Positions 1 through 5,416 of a stretch of 8,453 nt of DNA are shown here, one piece after another; the first letter of the stretch is position 1; the number at the start of each line of letters is the position of its first letter. The position numbers and the translations under genes are program-made. The notes under the pieces are model-generated. The model was not told the origin of the DNA and made no database searches. It worked only from the letters and a program-made list of their open reading frames with translations. The stretch covers positions 1-8,453 of the forward strand of contig URZD01000091.1 in the NCBI GenBank assembly GCA_900552305.1. The letters run 5' to 3'. The stretch comes from an uncultured Eubacteriales bacterium. Its GTDB lineage: Bacteria > Bacillota > Clostridia > Monoglobales > Monoglobaceae.

Positions 1-171
1 AACCGCCCAGTCGCGCATCGCGGCCGCTACTGCGTTTGCCATGGAGATATCAAGCTGTTTGCCTTCTTCAATGGTTTTTCTGATAGAATTATATACGTTC
101 GCCGAAAGCCTTGCTTTCATCTGTCTGTCGTCAAATACGTTACTTCCAAACATTTCCGGTACTGTTACCAT
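1..171 (-). CDS. glnN: Glutamine synthetase type III, N-terminal fragment (runs off window start)
   Basis: Only the first 57 codons are present; the gene continues beyond position 1. The translation begins MVTVPEMFGSNVF and continues with a stretch ending in TIEEGKQLD, then MANAVAAAMRDWAV. I recognise this as the conserved N-terminus of GSIII glutamine synthetases (GlnN, about 700 residues), which make glutamine from glutamate, ammonia and ATP in the cytoplasm. The catalytic barrel residues lie outside the window, so activity cannot be judged. The ATG at 169-171 is preceded by an AAGGAAAGG ribosome site (181-189 on the complement) at 9 nt spacing, which fixes the start. A consensus promoter and a leader terminator lie directly upstream on the same strand, so expression is probably controlled by premature termination. 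The gene is divergent from the ABC transporter operon. The identification rests on remembered family sequence, not a search. Confidence 0.88.
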   Translation of the reverse strand, partial: MVTVPEMFGSNVFDDRQMKARLSANVYNSIRKTIEEGKQLDISMANAVAAAMRDWAV

Positions 172-190
172 ATTTATCAACCTTTCCTTA

Positions 191-253
191 GAAAAAATAA
201 AAAGGCAAGGATAACTGATAAGGGAGTTGTTCCCTTTCGGCATCCTTGCCTTT
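191..253 (-). terminator. Intrinsic terminator/attenuator in the glnN leader
   Basis: Reading the minus strand, a perfect 12-bp stem (AAAGGCAAGGAT at 242-253 complement with its partner at 201-212) encloses a second hairpin (AAGGGA/TCCCTT, 220-225 and 231-236, 5-nt loop). It is followed by a T-rich run on the minus strand (191-203). The T-run ends just before the glnN ribosome site at 181-189. The structure lies between promoter and gene, so it should abort transcription unless an antiterminating event intervenes. No ligand, ANTAR hexaloop pair or known riboswitch consensus is recognisable. Confidence 0.82.
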
Positions 254-262
254 ATGTTTCGC

Positions 263-291
263 ATTATACACCATGGTTTTTGATTTGTCAA
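263..291 (-). promoter_or_regulatory. Sigma-A promoter for glnN
   Basis: On the minus strand there is a perfect -35 TTGACA (286-291), a 17-nt spacer and a perfect -10 TATAAT (263-268). Transcription should start near 255-257, only a few nucleotides before the leader hairpin. A full-consensus promoter feeding a terminator implies that control acts mainly after initiation. Confidence 0.88.
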
Positions 292-366
292 CCCCTTTTT
301 TGAAAAAATTTTCCGCAGTGAATATTTTTTGGCGAAGATTTAATAATAAAATTATAATTGTAGTTA

Positions 367-388
367 TTTCAAAAAAAATTTTTTGAAA
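367..388. repeat. AT-rich inverted repeat upstream of the transporter promoter
   Basis: TTTCAAAAAA (367-376) and TTTTTTGAAA (379-388) form a perfect 10-bp inverted repeat around a 2-nt centre. The unit TTTTTTGAAAAA (379-390) occurs again at 296-307, just upstream of the glnN -35 box. It could be an operator or merely a result of A/T-rich composition; no known regulator site is recognised. Confidence 0.35.
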
Positions 389-422
389 AATCCCGCCCGC
401 AACACAAATTCTAATAAAGCTC

Positions 423-451
423 TTGACATTTTTCCTGTTTTATGGTATCAT
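423..451 (+). promoter_or_regulatory. Sigma-A promoter for the ABC transporter operon
   Basis: -35 TTGACA (423-428), 17-nt spacer, -10 TATCAT (446-451). The predicted start of transcription is about 457-459, leaving a leader of roughly 285 nt before the lipoprotein gene. The leader contains a leader peptide and a terminator (annotated separately). Confidence 0.85.
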
Positions 452-487
452 TTACCCGAAGTTTTCGGAAAGGGGAACGGCAGGGTT

Positions 488-595
488 ATGACATCAGCAC
501 GTTTTGCGTTTGCAGGTCGATATTATTACTACTTTTACTTTTATGCAAAAAAAGTAAGAGCGATTTGTGATGCCGCAAAACGGATTTACCTTTAA
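488..595 (+). CDS. Aromatic-rich leader peptide (35 aa), candidate tyrosine attenuator peptide
   Basis: The peptide starts MTSARFAFAGR, continues with the tract YYYYFYFY (residues 12-19, bases 521-544), and ends at a TAA at 593-595 after a basic tail finishing RIYL. The ATG is about 30 nt after the predicted transcription start. An AAAGGGG sequence (469-475) lies 12 nt upstream, a slightly long but usable ribosome-site spacing. The Tyr codons are both TAT and TAC. By analogy with leader peptides such as PheL and TrpL, its role would be to make the ribosome stall when charged tyrosyl-tRNA is scarce, changing the fold of the RNA downstream. The peptide itself probably has no other function. A stem-loop overlapping the codons and a terminator 52 nt after the stop support this. 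The open frame extends upstream to 383, but that lies ahead of the promoter and is not transcribed from it. Translation is inferred, not shown. Confidence 0.75.
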   Translation: MTSARFAFAGRYYYYFYFYAKKVRAICDAAKRIYL

Positions 596-671
596 AACAA
601 CACTTTGCTTGTTCTTCAAAATAAAGCAGGCTTGTTTAAAAAATAACCGTATGGATCGCAAATCCATACGG
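500..671 (+). promoter_or_regulatory. Ribosome-mediated attenuator: competing RNA pairings
   Basis: Several mutually exclusive helices can be drawn by eye. A perfect 9-bp helix pairs 500-508 with 574-582. Inside it is an 11-bp hairpin, 532-542 with 550-560 (one G-U pair), whose 5' arm lies in the Tyr codons. A 10-bp helix (one G-U) pairs 562-571 (GATTTGTGAT) with 655-664 (ATCGCAAATC), which would take away the top of both terminator arms. A further stem-loop lies at 591-640. A ribosome stalled in the Tyr tract would break the first two helices and free 562-571 to act as antiterminator. No energy calculation was made. Confidence 0.55.
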
Positions 672-678
672 ATTTTTT
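647..678 (+). terminator. Intrinsic terminator in the transporter leader
   Basis: A perfect 10-bp stem (CCGTATGGAT, 647-656, with 662-671) has a 5-nt loop and is followed by ATTTTTTG (672-679). It lies after the leader peptide stop and 65 nt before the first transporter ATG, so it can work only as an attenuator of the operon. Confidence 0.88.
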
Positions 679-743
679 GTTTATTGGCAAACAACAGTCA
701 TTCCGTTAAACCGAAAAAAATTTTAAAATCGGAGGAAACCAAA

Positions 744-1712
744 ATGAAGAAAAAACATTCAATCCTTGCCGCCGTACTCACGGCGGCGCTCACGGTAACA
801 TCATGCGTATCGCTCACGTCCTGCTCGGGCAAAAAGGACACCTACACCATCGGCATATGCCAGCCCGTTAAGCATGACGCCCTTGACGCGGCGACGCAGG
901 GCTTTAAAGAGGCTCTTGTTGAAAAGCTCGGCGAGGACAAGGTAGTATTTGACGAACAGAACGCGTCCAATGACAGCGCAATGTGCAGCACTATCGTCAA
1001 CTCCTTTGTTTCAAAGAAGGTTGACCTTATCCTTGCAAACGCGACCCCCGCGCTCCAGGCGGCATACAACGCAACTCAGACAATCCCGATTCTGGGTACG
1101 TCCGTTACCGAATACGGCGTGGCTCTCGGTCTTAAGGATTTCAGCGGCACGGTCGGCGGCAATGTTTCCGGCACATCCGACCTCGCCCCCCTCGACAAGC
1201 AGGCGGACATGATTTGCGAGCTGTTCCCGGACGCAAAGAAAGTAGGACTTCTTTTCTGCTCCGCGGAGCCTAACTCAGAATACCAGGTAAAGGTTATAGA
1301 GGACAACCTCAAAAAGAAAAACATCACCTGTACCCGCTACTCCTTCAGCGATTCCAACGATATAGCGTCGGTTACGACAACCGCAGCCTCATCAAGCGAC
1401 GTTATCTACGTTCCGACCGACAACACCGCGGCGTCGTGCGCGTCCACAATCGGCAACATCGTAAGAAGCGCAAAGGTACCGGTAATCGCCGGCGAAAAGG
1501 GTCTTTGCGAAGGCTGCGGCGTTGCGACGCTCTCAATCAGCTACCGCGACCTCGGCTACAAAACAGGCGAAATGGCTGCTAAAATCCTCACGGGCGAGGC
1601 AAAAATTTCCGATATGCCGATTGAGTATGCGGACGCGGCAAAGCTCTACAACCCCGAAATCTGTGAGGAGCTTGGCATAACGCCTCCCGAAGGCTACGAG
1701 CCGCTTAAGTAA
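744..1712 (+). CDS. ABC transporter substrate-binding lipoprotein (TrpX-like, ABC_sub_bind family)
   Basis: This 322-residue protein is the extracytoplasmic receptor of an ABC importer. Residues 1-27 form a lipoprotein signal: KKK near the N-terminus, a hydrophobic stretch, then the lipobox LTSC with Cys27 as likely lipid anchor (VTSC with Cys21 is a second possibility). The mature part begins near TYTIGICQ and carries HDALDAATQGF and LANATPALQAA, typical of the PF04392/COG2984 family that includes streptococcal TrpX. The start at 744 is chosen because GGAGG (731-735) lies 8 nt upstream and the signal peptide begins there. The open frame reaches back to 567, but that part overlaps the leader terminator. 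It is followed after 21 nt by the permease. The substrate is not readable from the protein, but the Tyr-rich leader peptide upstream suggests tyrosine or other aromatic amino acids. Confidence 0.9.
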   Translation: MKKKHSILAAVLTAALTVTSCVSLTSCSGKKDTYTIGICQPVKHDALDAATQGFKEALVEKLGEDKVVFDEQNASNDSAMCSTIVNSFVSKKVDLILANATPALQAAYNATQTIPILGTSVTEYGVALGLKDFSGTVGGNVSGTSDLAPLDKQADMICELFPDAKKVGLLFCSAEPNSEYQVKVIEDNLKKKNITCTRYSFSDSNDIASVTTTAASSSDVIYVPTDNTAASCASTIGNIVRSAKVPVIAGEKGLCEGCGVATLSISYRDLGYKTGEMAAKILTGEAKISDMPIEYADAAKLYNPEICEELGITPPEGYEPLK

Positions 1713-1733
1713 CGAAAGGTCGGTGCAAATACA

Positions 1734-2645
1734 ATGAACTTACTATCCTCCCTGCCCGGCGCGGCTGCGCAGGGTATCATATGGGGAATTATGGCAATAG
1801 GCGTGTTTATCACGTTCAGAATACTTGACTTTGCCGACCTGACCGTTGACGGCTCGATATGTACCGGCGCGGCAGTCTGCACAATGCTCATGATTTCCGG
1901 AGTAAACACATGGGTTGCAATTCTCTGCGCGCTCCTTGCGGGCGCGCTCGCGGGTATTCTTACGGGACTTTTCCATATCCTGCTCGGCATCCCCGCAATC
2001 CTTTCAGGTATTCTTACACAGATGGTTTTGTGGACGGCTAACCTCAAAATCCTCGGCAAGGCAAACCAGGTTTTATCCGCAAGGAGCGCGGACGTACTTC
2101 TGTCGCAGATGGATATTTCCTCCGCGCTGATTGTACTCGTTATCTTTGCGGCGGTATCTGTTGCGGCGCTCTATCTGTTCTTCGGAACGGAGCTTGGCTG
2201 CGCAATCCGCGCCACAGGCTCCAACCCGGTTATGAGCCGCGCTCAGGGTATCAACACCAACACCACAAAGGTTATCGCGCTTGCGATTTCAAACGGCTTT
2301 GTCGCGCTGTCGGGCGCGCTGCTCTGCCAGTACCAGGGCTATGCGGACGTTAATATGGGCAGGGGCGCAATCGTTATCGGTCTTGCCGCCGTTGTCATCG
2401 GCGAGGCGGTTGTCAGCAAGCTGCCGCCCAACTTTGCAATAAAGCTCGTCGGCGTAACGGTGGGCGCTGTAATATACTATCTGGTGTACCAGACAATTAT
2501 ATTCATTGGCTTTGACACGGATATGCTGAAGATGTTCTCGGCGGTAGTCGTTGCGGTATTCCTCGGTATTCCGTATTTAAAAGAAAAGCTCTCGCAAAAA
2601 CGCGGAGCGTCAAAAGGAGGTGCGGCAAATGTTAGAAATTCATAA
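1734..2645 (+). CDS. ABC transporter permease (TrpY-like, BPD_transp_2 family)
   Basis: This 303-residue integral membrane protein would form the translocation channel with the lipoprotein and the ATPase. About eight or nine hydrophobic segments are visible, for example near residues 10-28, 38-56, 60-95, 128-150, 178-196, 213-232, 240-262 and 265-285. The cytoplasmic loop around residues 156-172 (CAIRATGSNPVMSRAQGIN) is the conserved motif expected to contact the ATPase in the PF02653/COG4120 permeases. The N-terminal part has FRILDFADLTVDG, also typical. The ATG at 1734 starts 21 nt after the lipoprotein stop; the GAAAGG at 1714-1719 is a weak ribosome site with long spacing, so translational coupling is likely. 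The 3' end overlaps the ATPase gene by 17 nt, the usual arrangement in a single operon. Confidence 0.92.
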   Translation: MNLLSSLPGAAAQGIIWGIMAIGVFITFRILDFADLTVDGSICTGAAVCTMLMISGVNTWVAILCALLAGALAGILTGLFHILLGIPAILSGILTQMVLWTANLKILGKANQVLSARSADVLLSQMDISSALIVLVIFAAVSVAALYLFFGTELGCAIRATGSNPVMSRAQGINTNTTKVIALAISNGFVALSGALLCQYQGYADVNMGRGAIVIGLAAVVIGEAVVSKLPPNFAIKLVGVTVGAVIYYLVYQTIIFIGFDTDMLKMFSAVVVAVFLGIPYLKEKLSQKRGASKGGAANVRNS

Positions 2646-3423
2646 TCTGACAAAGACCTTCAATAAGGGGACAATAGACGAAAAGGTAGCGCTTGACAAC
2701 CTTTCGCTCACGCTTAACAACGGCGATTTTGTTACGGTAATCGGCGGCAACGGCGCAGGCAAAAGCTCCATGCAGAACGCGATATGCGGCACATGGCTGC
2801 CCGACTCCGGCGAGATACTCCTTGACGGAATAAACGTCACCTACCTCCCCGAGCACAAGCGCGCCGTGTACCTCGGCAGGGTTTATCAGGACCCGATGAC
2901 AGGCACCGCCGCAAGTATGCAGATTGAGGAAAATCTCGCGCTTGCGTCACGCTGCGGCAAACGCCGCACTCTCCGCGCGGGGATAACCAAGGCGGAGCGC
3001 GAGCTGTACCGTGAAAAGCTGAAGGAGCTTGACCTCGGTCTGGAAACAAGGCTTTCCGCTAAGGTGGGAACGCTCTCCGGCGGACAAAGACAGGCTCTTA
3101 CGCTGATTATGGCTACCCTGCAAAAGCCAAAGCTGTTGCTGCTTGACGAACATACGGCGGCTCTTGACCCCAAAACCGCGGCAAAGGTTATGAAAATAAC
3201 CGAGAAAATCGTTGAGGAGGACAAGCTCACAACCCTCATGATTACGCATAATATGCGTGACGCGATAAGATACGGCAACCGCCTTATCATGCTCCACGAG
3301 GGTCGGATAATTCTCGACATTTCCGGCGAGGAAAAGAAGGGTCTTACCGTAACCGCACTGCTTGAAATGTTTACCAAGGCAAGCGGAGACGAATTTGCAA
3401 GCGACAAAGCGATTTTGTCATAA
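2629..3423 (+). CDS. ABC transporter ATP-binding protein (TrpZ-like)
   Basis: This 264-residue cytoplasmic ATPase powers the importer. All nucleotide-binding motifs are intact: Walker A GGNGAGKS (residues 39-46), Q-loop Gln87 in YQDP, signature LSGGQ (149-153), Walker B LLLLDE with catalytic Glu174, D-loop ALD (178-180) and switch His207. This matches the COG1101 ATPases that go with COG2984 and COG4120. The ATG at 2629 is preferred: AAGGAGG (2614-2620) is 8 nt upstream, while an in-frame GTG at 2620 overlaps that ribosome site. It overlaps the permease gene by 17 nt. A strong terminator 35 nt after its stop ends the operon. Confidence 0.95.
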   Translation: MLEIHNLTKTFNKGTIDEKVALDNLSLTLNNGDFVTVIGGNGAGKSSMQNAICGTWLPDSGEILLDGINVTYLPEHKRAVYLGRVYQDPMTGTAASMQIEENLALASRCGKRRTLRAGITKAERELYREKLKELDLGLETRLSAKVGTLSGGQRQALTLIMATLQKPKLLLLDEHTAALDPKTAAKVMKITEKIVEEDKLTTLMITHNMRDAIRYGNRLIMLHEGRIILDISGEEKKGLTVTALLEMFTKASGDEFASDKAILS

Positions 3424-3458
3424 ATTCTTCTGCAAAAAATATTTTTGGATAAAAAATA

Positions 3459-3505
3459 CCCGACCCGCGGGGTCTGTGCTCCGCGGGTCGGGTTGTTTAT
3501 TTTAT
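3459..3505 (+). terminator. Strong intrinsic terminator, probably bidirectional
   Basis: A perfect 12-bp GC-rich stem (CCCGACCCGCGG at 3459-3470 with 3481-3492) has a 10-nt loop and is followed by TTGTTTATTTTAT on the plus strand. An A-run (3451-3456) precedes it, which gives a T-run on the minus strand, so it can also stop transcripts coming from mtaB. It is the only clear terminator between these convergent units. Confidence 0.9.
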
Positions 3506-3691
3506 AAGCCGTTTCGGATTTTTGCGGACACGGCTGCGCAAAACAGCGTTGAGTATGTCGGTCAAGTTGCTGCCGCAGCGTTTTCTGTAACAATTTTGCG
3601 GCAATTCTCGCGGCTGTGGCAGCTCCGCTCGGCGCGCATTTACCGTTGCCGCCGTCACTTCCGCTTTTTCCAAACCGACCGATACATTATT
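3497..3691 (-). other. Open frame continuing in phase after the mtaB stop (64 codons)
   Basis: Directly after the mtaB TAA (3692-3694 on the complement) the same frame stays open for 64 codons and ends with TAA at 3497-3499, just before the shared terminator. The predicted segment starts NNVSVGLEKAEVTA and ends RVRKNPKRLIK. It has no ATG; possible TTG and GTG codons near its start lack a good ribosome site. It could be a small unrecognised gene, a decayed gene end, rare readthrough or chance, since other frames here are also low in stops. I do not recognise a family. Confidence 0.25.
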
Positions 3692-4945
3692 TTATTCGAT
3701 AACCGTCTTTATGATTTTTCCCTCCATGCTCTCGTCCGCGTCAACATAAACGTCCATATAGTTCGCAGTTGTGGCATGGAATTTCCCGCTTTTTACGCGT
3801 TTTTCAATCAGTACCTCCATCTCGCGACCGCGGAATTTTCCGTAAAAATCATTTTGCATCTTCTCCGAGAGCGCAATCATTTTTTCGCTGCGCTCCTCCT
3901 TGACCTGCTCGGAGATCTGATTTTCCATTTTCTCCGCGACAGTTCCCTTTCGTATTGAATACTTGAAAACATGCATATGCATAAAGCCTATGCCCTTGCA
4001 AAATTCATACGATTTTTCAAACTCCGCGTCCGTCTCGCCGGGGAATCCCACCATAAGGTCGGTTGTAAACGACGCGTCCGGGAACGCGCCGCGCAGCCTT
4101 TCCACCGCCTGTGCGTATTCCTCCGCCGTATAGCGCCTTCTCATCCGCGCAAGCGTTTCGCTGCACCCGCTTTGGAGCGACAGGTGAAACTGCGGGCATA
4201 GGTTATCAAGCCTTTTTGCACGAGCGACAAAGTCCTCCGTAACCGTCATCGGCTCAATCGAGCCGAGCCGCACGCGGCTGATGCCCTCCACCCCGCAAAC
4301 CGCCTCGACAACGTCGATAAGTCCAAGTCCGTTTTTCAAATCCTTTCCGTACGAGCCGATGTGTATTCCTGTCAGCACCGCCTCCGCGTAGCCGTGACCC
4401 GCAAGCAGCCGCGTTTCCTCAACTATCCTTTCAAGGCTGCGCGAACGCACGGGACCCCGCGCATACGGTATGATACAGTAGGTACAAAAGTTGCTGCACC
4501 CGTCCTCAATCTTTATATTCGCGCGGATGCGGCTTTGGGACGGCGTGAGCGCAAGCTCCTCAAACTCCCGCTCCTTCATAATATCGCTGCACACAAGCGT
4601 TTTTTCGCCCTTCAGCGCCCTTTCGCACAGCTCCACTATTCTGCGTCTGCCGCTTGTGCCGACCATGACGTCAACCTCGGGAAGGCTCTTTACCGCCTCC
4701 GGCTCGGTCTGCGCATAACAGCCGGTCACCGCTATTACCGCGCCCGGGTTCTCCTTTTTAGCCTTTCTGATGTGCTGGCGCGACTTCTGCGCACCCGTTC
4801 CCGTAACGGTACAGGTATTGATTACATATATGTCCGCCGCACCCCTTTCGGCTATTTCGTAGCCCGCCTCGCGGAACATTTCCGCAATTGACTGGCTCTC
4901 GTAAAAATTTGTTTTGCAGCCAAGTGTAATAAATCTAACATTCAT
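3692..4945 (-). CDS. mtaB: tRNA (N6-threonylcarbamoyladenosine37-C2)-methylthiotransferase
   Basis: This 417-residue radical-SAM enzyme adds a methylthio group to t6A37 of ANN-decoding tRNAs, giving ms2t6A. The N-terminal MTTase domain binds one iron-sulfur cluster through Cys10 (LGCKTN), Cys45 (NTCTVT) and Cys76 (TGCYAQ). The radical-SAM cluster motif CSNFCTYC supplies Cys150, Cys154 and Cys157 and is followed by IIPYARGPVRSR. A C-terminal TRAM-like RNA-binding segment ends at GKIIKTVIE. The LGCKTN and CSNFCTYC wording favours MtaB (YqeV) over MiaB or RimO, and the length fits. The ATG at 4943-4945 has only a weak GGAAG-like ribosome site further upstream. The gene is transcribed toward the ABC operon, divergently from the HPr-like gene, with interleaved promoters. 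Confidence 0.93.
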   Translation of the reverse strand: MNVRFITLGCKTNFYESQSIAEMFREAGYEIAERGAADIYVINTCTVTGTGAQKSRQHIRKAKKENPGAVIAVTGCYAQTEPEAVKSLPEVDVMVGTSGRRRIVELCERALKGEKTLVCSDIMKEREFEELALTPSQSRIRANIKIEDGCSNFCTYCIIPYARGPVRSRSLERIVEETRLLAGHGYAEAVLTGIHIGSYGKDLKNGLGLIDVVEAVCGVEGISRVRLGSIEPMTVTEDFVARAKRLDNLCPQFHLSLQSGCSETLARMRRRYTAEEYAQAVERLRGAFPDASFTTDLMVGFPGETDAEFEKSYEFCKGIGFMHMHVFKYSIRKGTVAEKMENQISEQVKEERSEKMIALSEKMQNDFYGKFRGREMEVLIEKRVKSGKFHATTANYMDVYVDADESMEGKIIKTVIE

Positions 4946-4997
4946 TTTTCAAAACTTCCAATTCTAACAATTATATTGACAAAAAATTTGTAATAAA

Positions 4998-5026
4998 ATT
5001 ATACACTTTTTTATTGACTAATGCAA
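4998..5026 (-). promoter_or_regulatory. Probable mtaB promoter
   Basis: On the minus strand there is a consensus -10 TATAAT (4998-5003), a 17-nt spacer and a weaker -35 TTGCAT (5021-5026). A second TATAAT lies nearer the gene without a good -35. The -35 box sits right beside that of the divergent HPr-like gene, so the two promoters share DNA. Confidence 0.55.
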
Positions 5027-5042
5027 GAAAAAATTATATAAT
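5014..5042 (+). promoter_or_regulatory. Sigma-A promoter for the HPr-like gene
   Basis: -35 TTGACT (5014-5019), 17-nt spacer, -10 TATAAT (5037-5042), with a predicted start near 5049. A second possible promoter, TTGACA at 4976-4981 with TTATAC about 17 nt later, lies upstream on the same strand. The close upstream AT-rich DNA may act as an UP element. Confidence 0.8.
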
Positions 5043-5084
5043 ATATCCGTAAGTTAAATTTTTTTATAAATGGAGGCTTTTTCT

Positions 5085-5312
5085 ATGAATACTTTTCAGA
5101 TTTTGTTAAGCTCTATTAACGATGTTAAAAACTTTGTTAATACCGTAAGCAAATATGATTATGAAATCGATCTTACATCGGGCAGATATGTTGTTGATGC
5201 GAAATCAATTATGGGCATCTTCAGTCTTGACCTCAGCAAGCCCATTAAGGTTGAAATTCACAACGACAACTGTGAAGACCTTGTTTCGGAGCTGAAGCCG
5301 TATATTCAGTAG
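5085..5312 (+). CDS. HPr-like (Crh-like) protein lacking the active-site histidine
   Basis: This 75-residue cytoplasmic protein aligns by eye with HPr of the sugar phosphotransferase system. SKYDYEIDL and VVDAKSIMGIFSL match B. subtilis HPr SKYDADVNL and TVNLKSIMGVMSL. Ser41 corresponds to regulatory Ser46, the HPr kinase site. At the position of phosphorylatable His15 there is Ser10, and the surrounding GIHARPA motif is absent, so it cannot relay phosphate from enzyme I in the normal way. This resembles Crh, a regulatory HPr homologue that works as CcpA corepressor; that role is inferred. It is shorter than HPr (about 88 residues). The start at 5085 is chosen for GGAGG (5072-5076) 8 nt upstream; an in-frame ATG at 5070 overlaps that site. 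Its own promoter and terminator make it a single-gene unit, with no enzyme I or kinase gene nearby. Confidence 0.82.
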   Translation: MNTFQILLSSINDVKNFVNTVSKYDYEIDLTSGRYVVDAKSIMGIFSLDLSKPIKVEIHNDNCEDLVSELKPYIQ

Positions 5313-5339
5313 GCTTGATTTGAATATAAAAACAGCAGC

Positions 5340-5412
5340 GCACAAAAACTTCGGACTTTTTCTGAATTTTTTAGGAAAAGGATCGTTAAGTTTTTTGTGC
5401 TATTTTCCGTTT
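5340..5412 (+). terminator. Nested-hairpin terminator after the HPr-like gene
   Basis: The outer stem pairs GCACAAAAACTT (5340-5351) with 5388-5400, with one bulged T. A nested stem joins CTTTTTCT (5356-5363) with AGGAAAAG (5373-5380) with one G-U pair. The T-rich stretch at 5401-5412 follows, interrupted by CCG. It lies between the HPr-like gene and tadA and could be a terminator or an attenuator for tadA. The tail is weaker than in the other terminators of the window. Confidence 0.6.
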
Positions 5413-5416
5413 TGCT

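Noticed and set aside
567..743. Longer N-terminal start of the lipoprotein frame at 567
   Set aside because: It would translate across the leader terminator, has no ribosome site, and would put 59 extra residues before a proper lipoprotein signal peptide that begins at 744 after GGAGG.
458..743. T-box or known riboswitch in the transporter leader
   Set aside because: No T-box core, purine, lysine, SAM, TPP, FMN, glycine or ZTP consensus was recognisable by eye; the Tyr-rich ORF explains the leader better.
2620..2628. GTG start for the ATPase gene at 2620
   Set aside because: The codon overlaps the AAGGAGG ribosome site; the ATG at 2629 has ideal spacing.
2886..3593. Minus-strand frame of 235 codons opposite the ATPase gene
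   Set aside because: It is antisense to a fully motif-supported ATPase, and its serine/arginine-rich composition is typical of a shadow frame.
3362..3958. Plus-strand frame of 198 codons across the terminator into mtaB
   Set aside because: It overlaps the end of the ATPase gene, a strong terminator and antisense mtaB; it has no ribosome site and no family resemblance.
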